Assembly: GCA_051747965.1 (NCBI GenBank)
Contig: JBNJGS010000058.1
Span: forward strand, 1-18,411
DNA from: JAQIBY01 sp051747965
Lineage (GTDB): Bacteria; Bacteroidota; Bacteroidia; Bacteroidales; ML635J-15
Length of the DNA stretch: 18,411 nt
Direction of reading: 5' to 3'
The number at the start of each line of letters is the position of its first letter. Position 1 is the stretch's first letter. A program made the translations under genes and the position numbers. The notes under the pieces were generated by a model that had not been told where the DNA came from, made no database searches, and saw nothing but the letters and a program-made list of their open reading frames with translations. Shown here one piece after another: positions 1-7,742 of the stretch.

Positions 1-1
1 C

Positions 2-1654
2 AAACGACATCATGTTTCACCCTTTCCTCCTGCCAGAAAAAAGTTGTTTTATGCAGAAACATCGCTTGAACTGGGAGTCAAGGCCATACAAAATGCCATC
101 ATGGATGCCGGTCTGAGTGTCGGTGATATATCTGCATGGTTTGTCAGTACTGTATCGCCACATGAGCAGGCACCGGGACTGGCAGCTACCATAAAAGCAC
201 ATTTCACTGATCTTGACAATACAAATCCTGCTTTCACGCTGGCATCCGGATGTTCCGGCTTCAATCTTAACCTTGAACACGCCATTGAATATCTGGCCAG
301 CAATCCCGGGGCCAGACATGTTGTGGTTGCACACACAGAGACCATGTCCGATTTTCTGACCCAGCGGACAAAGTTTGTCCCGTTTGTGACTTTTGGTGAT
401 GCAGCCGCGGCTGTGGTTCTAAGCCGGGAAGAGGCTGAAGAAAAATACGGTTTGTTGTCTGTCAGCAATTACCAGGACATGCAAATGGTGGATTTTGTGG
501 GTGTTGACAAGGAAGGGCATTTGTATATGGAGGATTCTGTCATCAAGGACAGGGCCATTGTCAACATGGCAAAAAGCGGAAAGGAAATGCTGGAGGGTCT
601 GCACTGGCAGGCACAGGATATTGATCATTTTGTACCCCATCAGACCGGCAGTGCCATTTTACTGCCCACAGCAAAGGAGCTTGGCATAGATAGCGGACAG
701 TTGTTTCTGGATGCTCAGAAACAATTCGGCAATGTTTCAGGTTCCACAGTTCCCATCAGCTTGTCCATGCTCAGCAATGAAAACAGGCTACGGCCGGGAA
801 CGAAGATACTCAGCACTGTAGCAGGCGTGGGTGGAAAATACGGAGCATTTGCCTATCTTGTGCCCGACAGAAAAAACAAGCCGGTAGAGGTATTGCATCG
901 CAATGAGCTTAGCGGTAAAACCTGCCTGATAACGGGAAGCACAGGGGCCCTGGGTTCAGAAATTGCCCTTGAGCTTGCCCGGCGTGGTGCCAGTCTGATC
1001 CTGCATCATGCAGGCAATGAAACCGGAGCTGCAGCTCTGGCATCTGCGGCCAAAAATCTGGGTGTAAAAGCAGACATCATTTCTGCAGATTTCACCAGTA
1101 AAATAGAGACCAATGAATTCATTGATAAAATTCTGAAAGGATACAACAAGATCAATTACCTTGTTCATGCTGCAGGGATATCAGAGAATCCCGCATACGA
1201 AAATTCTCCTGGTGTTGATGATATGATGCAGGTCAACTGTTTTGCCCCGCTGGAAATCAGCAAAAAGCTCATGCCTGTGATCAAAGAAACCCTGGTATAT
1301 TTGGGTTCTGCTGCTGAAGACATTCCCATTGAAGGATTTCCGGGTTTTGTAGCATCCAAAGCCTGCCTTCATGGCGCAGCCGGCAGTGCTGCAGGCGAAT
1401 TCATTTCTGTGGGAATACGCAGTATCTATTATATGGCAGGCATTCTGGACAAGGGAAGCAGTCAGAACATTCCCGCCAGACAGGCATTTCAGTTTATGAT
1501 AAAAAACGGACAGGAAGTACCCATCCCTGTCAGTGGAACAGCATACCGAATTGTAAACTCACTGTATATCCCCAAAGTCCTTGGCGTACAAAATGTTTGG
1601 GAAGGCCCGATGATTGTCCGCAGGGACGGTTATGTACTGGAGACAGATGTATGA
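2..1654 (+). CDS. Ketoacyl-ACP synthase III-like / SDR fusion protein, 5' end cut by window edge
   Basis: Two enzyme domains in one chain. The reading frame is open to the window edge, so the true start lies outside; the TTG at 44 is internal. Residues are counted from the first full codon (position 2). Residues 1 to about 285 are thiolase-fold KAS III: the nucleophile Cys84 in ASGCSGF, His213 in VPHQTG and Asn244 in FGNVSGS, with spacing like FabH. About 30-50 N-terminal residues are missing. Residues about 300-520 are an SDR domain with the nucleotide-binding TGSTGALG (311-318), an HAAG variant of the NAG motif, Ser436 and Lys453. The expected catalytic Tyr at 449 is Phe (codon TTT at 1346-1348). 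KAS III enzymes condense an acyl starter with malonyl-ACP, and SDR enzymes reduce the ketone. One chain doing both would suit a specialised fatty acid or polyene-type pathway, but the pathway cannot be told from here. Domain calls are firm; the substrate is unknown. Confidence 0.85.
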   Translation, partial: KRHHVSPFPPARKKLFYAETSLELGVKAIQNAIMDAGLSVGDISAWFVSTVSPHEQAPGLAATIKAHFTDLDNTNPAFTLASGCSGFNLNLEHAIEYLASNPGARHVVVAHTETMSDFLTQRTKFVPFVTFGDAAAAVVLSREEAEEKYGLLSVSNYQDMQMVDFVGVDKEGHLYMEDSVIKDRAIVNMAKSGKEMLEGLHWQAQDIDHFVPHQTGSAILLPTAKELGIDSGQLFLDAQKQFGNVSGSTVPISLSMLSNENRLRPGTKILSTVAGVGGKYGAFAYLVPDRKNKPVEVLHRNELSGKTCLITGSTGALGSEIALELARRGASLILHHAGNETGAAALASAAKNLGVKADIISADFTSKIETNEFIDKILKGYNKINYLVHAAGISENPAYENSPGVDDMMQVNCFAPLEISKKLMPVIKETLVYLGSAAEDIPIEGFPGFVASKACLHGAAGSAAGEFISVGIRSIYYMAGILDKGSSQNIPARQAFQFMIKNGQEVPIPVSGTAYRIVNSLYIPKVLGVQNVWEGPMIVRRDGYVLETDV

Positions 1655-1672
1655 TTGCATTTGTCAGAATAA

Positions 1673-1822
1673 ATGTTTAATTTTGTGCCAATTTTTGAGA
1701 AAAACCGGATAAATGCGTCAATCAGCATCATGCCCGCGGACATACCTGAGAAAGAGTTTTGCAGACTTGTATTCAAACAAGGCCGGACCGTGGTAGATGC
1801 AAGTAATCTGGCTGTTTGCTGA
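1673..1822 (+). CDS. Doubtful 49-residue ORF after the KAS III-SDR gene
   Basis: An ATG-started frame of 49 residues sits in the 269-bp gap before kamA. It reads as mixed polar and hydrophobic protein with a plausible central part (INASISIMPADIPEKEFCR) and ends at TGA 1820-1822. I recognise no family. An ATGA at 1651-1654 also overlaps the stop of the upstream gene and opens a 9-residue frame in another phase. That arrangement could be the remains of a coupled downstream gene damaged by deletion or frameshift, or it could be chance. There is no clear ribosome binding site. Confidence 0.25.
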   Translation: MFNFVPIFEKNRINASISIMPADIPEKEFCRLVFKQGRTVVDASNLAVC

Positions 1823-1866
1823 TCATTCATAAACCCACCAGCCAGTATCCGAATTCAACAATAAGT

Positions 1867-1874
1867 TAGGTTTG
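1867..1874 (+). promoter_or_regulatory. Possible -7 element upstream of kamA
   Basis: TAGGTTTG fits the Bacteroidota -7 form TAnnTTTG and lies 49 bases before the kamA start codon. No TTTG is found at the expected -33 distance, so this is only a half match. Confidence 0.3.
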
Positions 1875-1923
1875 TTTGTTAATCTTATTGATTTTCAATA
1901 TCTGAATAAAGAAAGGATTATTT

Positions 1924-4116
1924 ATGACACATATTTCCACATTAGACAAGATAGCGCTGAATCCACGTGCACACAAATTATTACATCAACTTCTTGAGGA
2001 GAATCCCACTGTACGGGACATTCTGGAGAAGGCTGAAACAGACACAGAAGCTACTGAAGGCTTCAGGGAATGGGCCATGTCAATTCTCGGGGAATCGCAG
2101 GTTGCCATGGATTATTATTTACGGAAGGTAAAAGGCAGGGAGTATTTTGATAAACTCCGCTGGCAGGATTATGCCGCCATCAGGATTCTTGATTATATTG
2201 AACATGCGGACAGTTATTTTGAAGACGGCAACCTTCGCGGAAAAAAAGTTGCCAATCATCCTGTCAGGCTATTGTGGCTGGCGCATAAAAAAGGTACGGG
2301 CGGTGCCAAGCCTGATTTTTTCAGGGATATGATGTACCTTTTCCGTCAGATGAGTGGAAAGACTGCCAGAAAGAAATACAGCAAGGAGCAGGTGCTTAAG
2401 TGGATGGATAGATGGCCCAGCGGACTTGACAGCAGAATCATTGAGCAAAGGGAAAAAAACCGTGACAGGATCATCAGGGTCTTCATTGAGAAAATAGATT
2501 CCGGAGAAATCAAAGATAAAAAATACCGGTTTGATCCGGAGATGTCAGACAATGAGAAGTACAAACAAATGCTGGACTGGTGGAACAAATCCGTTTTTCA
2601 CCTTCGCTTTGCCATCCGCAGTCCAAAGCTTCTCAACGAAATGCTTGACAACAGTCTGGACACAGACACCATGGAATTGCTGGAGCGGGCAAAAAAGGCC
2701 GGAATTCCTTTCTTTGTCAATCCATATTATTTGTCTTTGCTGAATGTTCATGCTCCGGATTTTGCCATAGGTGCAGATCTGGCCATACGGCAATATGTGT
2801 TGTATTCAGAACAGCTTGTGCATGAATTCGGACATATTGTGGCCTGGGAAAAGGAAGATATTGTAGAGCCGGGCAAACCCAATGCTGCCGGCTGGATACT
2901 GCCATCACGCCATTCCGTTCACCGGAGGTACCCCGAAGTAGCCATCCTAATCCCTGAAACGGTAGGTCGTGCCTGCGGTGGTTTATGTTCAAGCTGTCAG
3001 CGCATGTATGATTTTCAACGAGGCAATCTGAATTTCAATCTGGATAAGCTCCGACCAGATGAAACCTGGACAGAACGGCTTGAACGCTACCTGAAATACT
3101 GGGAGGAAGACACCCAGTTGCGGGATATTCTGATTACCGGAGGCGATGCACTGATGAGCAGTGACAAATCCATGGGTCGTATTTTAGAATCCGTATACCA
3201 GATGGCACTCAGGAAGAAAGAGGCCAACAAAAATCGTCCGGAAAGTGAAAAATATGCTGAAATTGTCAGGGTAAGGTTGGGCACAAGGATGCCGATTTAT
3301 CTGCCTCAAAGAATCACTGACGACCTGATCAGGGTTCTTCGCGATTTCAAGGAAAAAGCCAGATCAATCGGCATCAAGCAATTTGTGATACAAACACATG
3401 TTGAATCACCCATGGAAATCACACCAGAATCCAAATCAGCTTTTGACAAACTCATTTCCGCAGGCTGGACAGTAACCAACCAGCTTGTATTTACGACAGC
3501 AGCCTCACGACGAGGACATACAGCCAAGCTGCGTGAGGTACTGAATGATATCGGTGTTCTCACCTATTACACCTTCTCTGTTAAAGGATTTATGGAAAAT
3601 TCATCACAATTTGCCACCAATGCCCGTGCAGTGCAGGAGCAGATTGAAGAAAAAGACCTTGGCCGGATACCCGAAAAACATTATCAACGCATCAAACAAT
3701 TTCCTCTGAATGCCGAAAACATGGTTGAGCAAATTGATTCCCTTCGCAAGGAAGAAAATATTCCTTTCCTGGCCACTGACCGCAACGTCCTCAATATGCC
3801 GGGCGTTGGCAAAAGCCTCACCTACCGGGTTATTGGCATCACACGGGACGGACGCAGAATCCTTGAATTTGACCATGACAGCAACCGCCGGCATTCACCC
3901 ATTATCGACAAAATGGGTCGCGTGGTAATCATTGAATCCAAATCCATGAACACCTACCTTGACCAACTTGAGGCCATGGGTGAAGATAAAGAAGAGTATG
4001 ACAATGTATTTGGTTATTCGATTGGTGAAACCGAGCCGCGCATTCCAATATATGAGTATCCCGACTATGATTTTGCCATTACTGATGAGATGACCAACCT
4101 TAATACAGAGGCTTAG
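1924..4116 (+). CDS. kamA: Long KamA-family radical SAM / PLP aminomutase (lysine 2,3-aminomutase-like)
   Basis: A 730-residue cytosolic radical SAM enzyme of the lysine 2,3-aminomutase family, which moves an amino group from C2 to C3 using S-adenosylmethionine, a 4Fe-4S cluster and PLP. The cluster motif is ACGGLCSSC (Cys351, Cys355, Cys358; CX3CX2C). Downstream are family blocks: LITGGDALMSSD, matching the GGDAL segment of KamA; VRLGTRMPIYLPQRIT; and NMPGVGKS, in which Lys630 sits where KamA carries its PLP-binding lysine. Classical KamA is a little over 400 residues, so about 300 residues here are an added, mostly charged and helical N-terminal region; long forms are typical of Bacteroidota. 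The enzyme could feed lysine fermentation or make beta-lysine, but no kamDE, kdd, kce or kal genes are adjacent, so the substrate is not proven. It appears to be transcribed alone, with a strong terminator behind it. Confidence 0.85.
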   Translation: MTHISTLDKIALNPRAHKLLHQLLEENPTVRDILEKAETDTEATEGFREWAMSILGESQVAMDYYLRKVKGREYFDKLRWQDYAAIRILDYIEHADSYFEDGNLRGKKVANHPVRLLWLAHKKGTGGAKPDFFRDMMYLFRQMSGKTARKKYSKEQVLKWMDRWPSGLDSRIIEQREKNRDRIIRVFIEKIDSGEIKDKKYRFDPEMSDNEKYKQMLDWWNKSVFHLRFAIRSPKLLNEMLDNSLDTDTMELLERAKKAGIPFFVNPYYLSLLNVHAPDFAIGADLAIRQYVLYSEQLVHEFGHIVAWEKEDIVEPGKPNAAGWILPSRHSVHRRYPEVAILIPETVGRACGGLCSSCQRMYDFQRGNLNFNLDKLRPDETWTERLERYLKYWEEDTQLRDILITGGDALMSSDKSMGRILESVYQMALRKKEANKNRPESEKYAEIVRVRLGTRMPIYLPQRITDDLIRVLRDFKEKARSIGIKQFVIQTHVESPMEITPESKSAFDKLISAGWTVTNQLVFTTAASRRGHTAKLREVLNDIGVLTYYTFSVKGFMENSSQFATNARAVQEQIEEKDLGRIPEKHYQRIKQFPLNAENMVEQIDSLRKEENIPFLATDRNVLNMPGVGKSLTYRVIGITRDGRRILEFDHDSNRRHSPIIDKMGRVVIIESKSMNTYLDQLEAMGEDKEEYDNVFGYSIGETEPRIPIYEYPDYDFAITDEMTNLNTEA

Positions 4117-4146
4117 TCAGTTCACAGTATAAGGAAGCAATTATCC

Positions 4147-4197
4147 TGTAAGCAGGAAGAAAAACATTCATTTTTCTTCCTGCTTACAGATTTTTTT
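4147..4197 (+). terminator. Strong intrinsic terminator after kamA
   Basis: A perfect 18-bp inverted repeat (4147-4164 with 4171-4188) encloses a 6-base loop and is followed by seven Ts at 4191-4197. The stem's A-run and T-run mean it could also work on the other strand. It closes the kamA transcript 30 bases after its stop. The following stretch up to 4382 holds no clear gene or consensus promoter. Confidence 0.9.
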
Positions 4198-4382
4198 GCA
4201 GAAAATCCTACAAGCAAGGCCTGGCAAGGCTTCACATACACTCTTCTCTTTCCCGGACAAAGTAAAACGGCAAAACATGGTAAAATTCACAATTCTCAGG
4301 TCAGAAGTTCTGTTTTTTTGCCTGCCTGATATTTCGGAAACCCGGAATTCTTTCTTATTTTTAGCCGACCAAAAGGCATCAC

Positions 4383-4841
4383 ATGAAAAAAATAAGAATA
4401 GAATCACAGGCCGAAATTGATGAAATTATCAGGAAAGCTGATGTATGCACACTCAGCATGACTGACGGAGAAGAACCATATGCTGTTCCGATGAACTTTG
4501 GGTATCGTGATGGTGTTATTTACCTACACAGTGCTCCCACAGGCAAAAAGTTTGACATTCTCACCAATAACAACAAGGTATGTATTGTCTTTTATGTTGA
4601 TGAAGCCATGAACATCCGGCATGAAAAAGTGGCTTGCTCCTATTCGATGAAGTTTCGGTCAGTCCTGGCATACGGCCAGCTTGAGGACATCACCGATCAT
4701 CAGGAAAAAATCGATGGTATGAATGAAGTCATGATTCAATACACCGGGAAATCTTTCAGTTATAACGACCCTGCCATTCGCGGAGTAAGGGTAATGAAAG
4801 TGCATGTTGACAAATTCACTGCCTTCAATCGCGGTTACTGA
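4383..4841 (+). CDS. Pyridoxamine 5'-phosphate oxidase-like flavin-binding protein (NimA-like)
   Basis: A 152-residue protein with the split-barrel fold of the PNPOx/flavin reductase group. The N-terminal half has the usual pattern: a helix (EIDEIIRKADVCTLSMTD), a strand pair with the PYAVPMNFGY segment, then VIYLHSAPTGKKFDILTNN, in which the H-S-A-x-x-G-K-K region is where FMN phosphate is bound in this family. A C-terminal VMKVHVDKFTAFN strand follows. Relatives include the 5-nitroimidazole resistance proteins NimA and many redox-stress proteins of unknown substrate. The sequence alone does not support a drug resistance call. Its stop codon shares one base with the next start, so the downstream methyltransferase is probably translated by coupling. 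No consensus promoter was found upstream. Confidence 0.8.
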   Translation: MKKIRIESQAEIDEIIRKADVCTLSMTDGEEPYAVPMNFGYRDGVIYLHSAPTGKKFDILTNNNKVCIVFYVDEAMNIRHEKVACSYSMKFRSVLAYGQLEDITDHQEKIDGMNEVMIQYTGKSFSYNDPAIRGVRVMKVHVDKFTAFNRGY

Positions 4842-5485
4842 TGCTAAGCGAAAACAACAATCGATACTGGGACAGGCGTGCAGGAGTTCATGACAAGAAA
4901 AACGCTTACGGCAAAAACCGGATTTATGCCAAATGCATTGATTTGATAAGGCAAAGCATTGACAAAGGTTGCAGTGTTGTGGATCTGGGTTGCGGCACCG
5001 GCATTGTCACCTACAGTCTGGCCGATATAGCAGCCTCCATCACAGCCATTGACAGCTCTGAGGGAATGATTTCCATGGCCAGAGCCAAAAAAAGAAAAGG
5101 CCTGCACGACCACATCACTTTTACAATGGCAGACATGCACTACACAGGCCTTCCTCCCCAGGCAGCAGATGTCACACTATTGTGCAATGTTCTTCATTAT
5201 TCCTATTCTCCCCAGGCATTGCTTATGGAAGCCAAACGCATCACCAAACCCAACGGCCTGATAATCATTTTCACAAATTGTTATGCCAGCTTTAGAGGCA
5301 TCAATGGATTCATCGCATTTACGCAAGGCTTTTTGGGCAGGGCTTTCAGGCTGATACCATGGGTCAAATTGTATTCCCTACGGCGTTTACGCAATACACT
5401 GGAAAACAGCGGCATGGTCATCATCGCAGAGCGAAAAATTTCACGCAGAGGCATACTGGGCTTATTTACAATCCTGAAAACCTGA
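4841..5485 (+). CDS. Class I SAM-dependent methyltransferase
   Basis: A 214-residue cytosolic methyltransferase with the Rossmann-type fold. Motif I is VVDLGCGTG (residues 46-54), the SAM-binding glycine loop. An acidic end of strand 2 (AIDSSEGM), then ITFTMADMHY (adenine-contacting Asp) and a motif IV-like VTLLCNVLHY follow. The C-terminal part after about residue 135 is basic and contains hydrophobic stretches (INGFIAFTQGFLGRAFRLIPWVKLYSL) that might touch a membrane or a hydrophobic substrate. Substrates of this family vary widely (small molecules, quinones, lipids) and none can be assigned here. The start ATG overlaps the stop of the preceding flavin protein by one base, and the next gene begins 4 bases after its stop, so all three are likely one transcript. 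Confidence 0.8.
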   Translation: MLSENNNRYWDRRAGVHDKKNAYGKNRIYAKCIDLIRQSIDKGCSVVDLGCGTGIVTYSLADIAASITAIDSSEGMISMARAKKRKGLHDHITFTMADMHYTGLPPQAADVTLLCNVLHYSYSPQALLMEAKRITKPNGLIIIFTNCYASFRGINGFIAFTQGFLGRAFRLIPWVKLYSLRRLRNTLENSGMVIIAERKISRRGILGLFTILKT

Positions 5486-5489
5486 GAAG

Positions 5490-7418
5490 ATGAACAGGGC
5501 GAAGCGAAGCATACTAATCCTGAGCTTATTTCTGACAGGCATACTGGCAACACCCTCACTGTCTGCCGGCACTGCTTCACCTGACAGCATGCATGTTACG
5601 CTTCCGGATATCATTGTCAGCAAAACCGATATTAATATTGGCATTGTACTCTATAAAGATGGTGAAGTGATGCACGACTACTCTGAGGAGGGCCGTGTAC
5701 GGGTAAACGGAGAAGTTGAATACCTGAATTTTCTCAATGGCAGGGCTGAACTCACCCATCGTTTCGACAGAAAACAAAGCTTCCGGCTTACCTGTGACAA
5801 GCAAACCTATATTCGTAATGTCAGGCCAATTCCTTTATGGATGAGTGTGATTCCTCCTCTGATAGCCATTTTGTTTGCCCTGATATTCAAAGAAGTCTTT
5901 TCCGCCCTGGTTTTGGGAATTTTCAGCGGGACATTAATCATCAGCATGTACCAGTTTGGGTCATTCTTTAAGTCTCTGCTGAATGCCTTTTTACGCTTAA
6001 TAGACACATATATCATTCAGGCCCTGAACGATGCCGGACACTTATCCATCATTGTTTTTTCCATGTTGATTGGCGGTATGGTAGGCATTATCACAAAAAA
6101 CGGCGGGATGCAAGGGATTGTCGCAGTTTTATCCAGACGTGCAAAAACGTCCCGCTCGGGGCAGCTTGTCACCTGGCTGATGGGGCTGGCCATATTTTTT
6201 GATGATTATGCCAATACTTTGGTTGTGGGCAACACCATGCGCAATGTCACCGATAAGCTAAGAATATCGCGGGAAAAACTTGCCTACATTGTTGACAGCA
6301 CAGCAGCTCCGATTGCGTCCATTGCTTTTATCACCACATGGATAGGTGCAGAATTGTCTTACATTCAGGATGGTATTTCCACCATCGGCCTGGATACCAA
6401 TCCCTACAGCGTATTCTTTGCCTCCCTGAAATATTCATTTTATCCCATCATGGCTCTGCTTTTTGTTTTGATGATAGTAATGACACGCCGTGATTTCGGC
6501 CCCATGTTTAAGATTGAGCTGAATGCACGCAAAGGCATCATCGACAGCAATCAAAAACAGACATCAGAGAAGCAGGTCAAAAAATCTGCATCTTATAATG
6601 CACTGATTCCCGTATTGGTCATTGTTTTTGGCACAATTACCGGACTAATATACTCAGGCTGGGACAGTGAACTCTGGCACAATCCAGGGCTGAGTATTGG
6701 TGCAAAATTATCCCATATCATTGGTGAGGCAGACTCCTTCAAAGCCCTTCTCTGGTCTTCTTTTGCCGGAGTATTGGTTGCCATCACACTGACAGTGAGT
6801 CAAAAGCTGTTGAATTTAAGAAAAACAATAGATGCCATGGTCGGGGGATTCAAATCCATGCTGACAGCCATTTTGATTCTAACCTTTGCCTGGTCGCTGG
6901 CACTGCTCACTGAGCATTTACACACTGCAGAATTCATCAGCACTACCATGCGCAATTTATCTGTTTCCCCTTACCTGATTCCAACCATCAGCTTTGTCTT
7001 TTCCGCTGCCATAGCTTTCAGTACAGGTTCAAGCTGGGGAACCATGGCCATCATGTATCCCTTGATTCTGCCCTCCAGCTGGCTGATTTTTGCAGAAAAC
7101 GGCCTTGACCATGCCACAAGCATGATGTTGTTCAACAATCTGGTTTCCACCGTCATTGCCGGTTCGGTACTTGGAGATCACTGCTCACCTATATCGGATA
7201 CCACCATATTATCTTCACTGGCCTCAGGTTGCTCACACATCCAGCATGTCAGGACACAAATGCCTTATGCCCTCACTGTGGGCAGTGTTGCTGTACTGAC
7301 AGGTACTTTGCCGGCTGCCTACGGGTTCCCTGTTTATATTTCAATTCCAGCAGGATTGTTAATTTTGTATCTGATATTGAGAATTTTCGGAAAAAAATTA
7401 CCGCTTACTAAACTTTAA
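5490..7418 (+). CDS. nhaC: NhaC-family Na+/H+ antiporter with exported N-terminal domain
   Basis: A 642-residue inner-membrane transporter. From about residue 115 it has around ten or more hydrophobic segments and the conserved NhaC core, including the charged membrane motif FFDDYANTLVVGN (Asp238, Asp239) and STAAPIASIAFITTWIG; near the C-terminus GDHCSPISDTT is also typical. NhaC members exchange sodium or an organic substrate (malate/lactate in the MleN branch) for protons. Residues 1-26 look like a Sec signal peptide (basic start, hydrophobic core, SLSAG end). Residues about 27-112 form a soluble region rich in beta-type patterns, resembling an Ig-like domain, which would face the periplasm. 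Ordinary NhaC proteins start directly with membrane helices. The gene follows the methyltransferase by 4 bases. Ion specificity cannot be told from sequence. Confidence 0.85.
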   Translation: MNRAKRSILILSLFLTGILATPSLSAGTASPDSMHVTLPDIIVSKTDINIGIVLYKDGEVMHDYSEEGRVRVNGEVEYLNFLNGRAELTHRFDRKQSFRLTCDKQTYIRNVRPIPLWMSVIPPLIAILFALIFKEVFSALVLGIFSGTLIISMYQFGSFFKSLLNAFLRLIDTYIIQALNDAGHLSIIVFSMLIGGMVGIITKNGGMQGIVAVLSRRAKTSRSGQLVTWLMGLAIFFDDYANTLVVGNTMRNVTDKLRISREKLAYIVDSTAAPIASIAFITTWIGAELSYIQDGISTIGLDTNPYSVFFASLKYSFYPIMALLFVLMIVMTRRDFGPMFKIELNARKGIIDSNQKQTSEKQVKKSASYNALIPVLVIVFGTITGLIYSGWDSELWHNPGLSIGAKLSHIIGEADSFKALLWSSFAGVLVAITLTVSQKLLNLRKTIDAMVGGFKSMLTAILILTFAWSLALLTEHLHTAEFISTTMRNLSVSPYLIPTISFVFSAAIAFSTGSSWGTMAIMYPLILPSSWLIFAENGLDHATSMMLFNNLVSTVIAGSVLGDHCSPISDTTILSSLASGCSHIQHVRTQMPYALTVGSVAVLTGTLPAAYGFPVYISIPAGLLILYLILRIFGKKLPLTKL

Positions 7419-7448
7419 TATTTGCATTTTGTTAGACTGATAAGATAC

Positions 7449-7454
7449 AAGGAG
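7449..7454 (+). promoter_or_regulatory. Shine-Dalgarno-like site fixing the start at 7464
   Basis: AAGGAG lies 9 bases before the ATG at 7464. A purine-rich site this good is unusual in this window, where most starts lack one. It selects 7464 over the in-frame ATG at 7422, which would add 14 residues with no signal in front. Confidence 0.6.
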
Positions 7455-7463
7455 AAAATAATT

Positions 7464-7685
7464 ATGTTGAAACTGATTTTGATAGCAAGTTTACTACTGG
7501 GATTTGTCATTCTGTTGCTTGGCGTTCAGATTTTCTTCGGCAAAAAGAAGAAATTCCCTGACACACATATTGGCGACAATAAAGATATGGAAAGATTGGG
7601 AATTTCTTGTGCATCCTCAGATGATCCGGGAAGTTGTTCATGCCAGGTTGAAGGCATAAAAGGGGCTTGTCAGAACAAAGACTAA
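7464..7685 (+). CDS. Small single-pass membrane protein with four-Cys tail
   Basis: 73 residues from the chosen ATG. One hydrophobic helix (residues about 2-25, LKLILIASLLLGFVILLLGV) is followed by FFGKKKKFPDTHIG, whose lysines would sit in the cytoplasm, and a C-terminal tail with four cysteines (ISCASSDDPGSCSCQVEG...AC). Short proteins of this shape are common but poorly named in Bacteroidota ('membrane or secreted protein'). The layout of one helix plus a Cys tail recalls NqrM, a maturation factor for the Na+-translocating NADH:quinone oxidoreductase, but the exact cysteine spacing was not shown to match, so this is only an analogy. It lies 45 bases behind nhaC on the same strand. The gene is likely real; its function is unknown. 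Confidence 0.7.
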   Translation: MLKLILIASLLLGFVILLLGVQIFFGKKKKFPDTHIGDNKDMERLGISCASSDDPGSCSCQVEGIKGACQNKD

Positions 7686-7686
7686 A

Positions 7687-7715
7687 CCCCAGAATCCCGG
7701 GGCACACTGTTTTTT
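7687..7715 (+). terminator. Weak hairpin between convergent genes
   Basis: CCCC (7687-7690) can pair with GGGG (7699-7702) across an 8-base loop, and six Ts follow at 7710-7715 after a 7-base spacer. The stem is short and the T-run is displaced, so this may be a poor terminator for the nhaC-side operon or nothing at all. Confidence 0.25.
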
Positions 7716-7742
7716 GATAAGTATTCCCGGTTTCCAAACACC

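Noticed and set aside
4168..4420. Frames of 74-79 codons on both strands in the gap after kamA
   Set aside because: They overlap the terminator or the start of the flavin protein gene, have odd composition and no family features.
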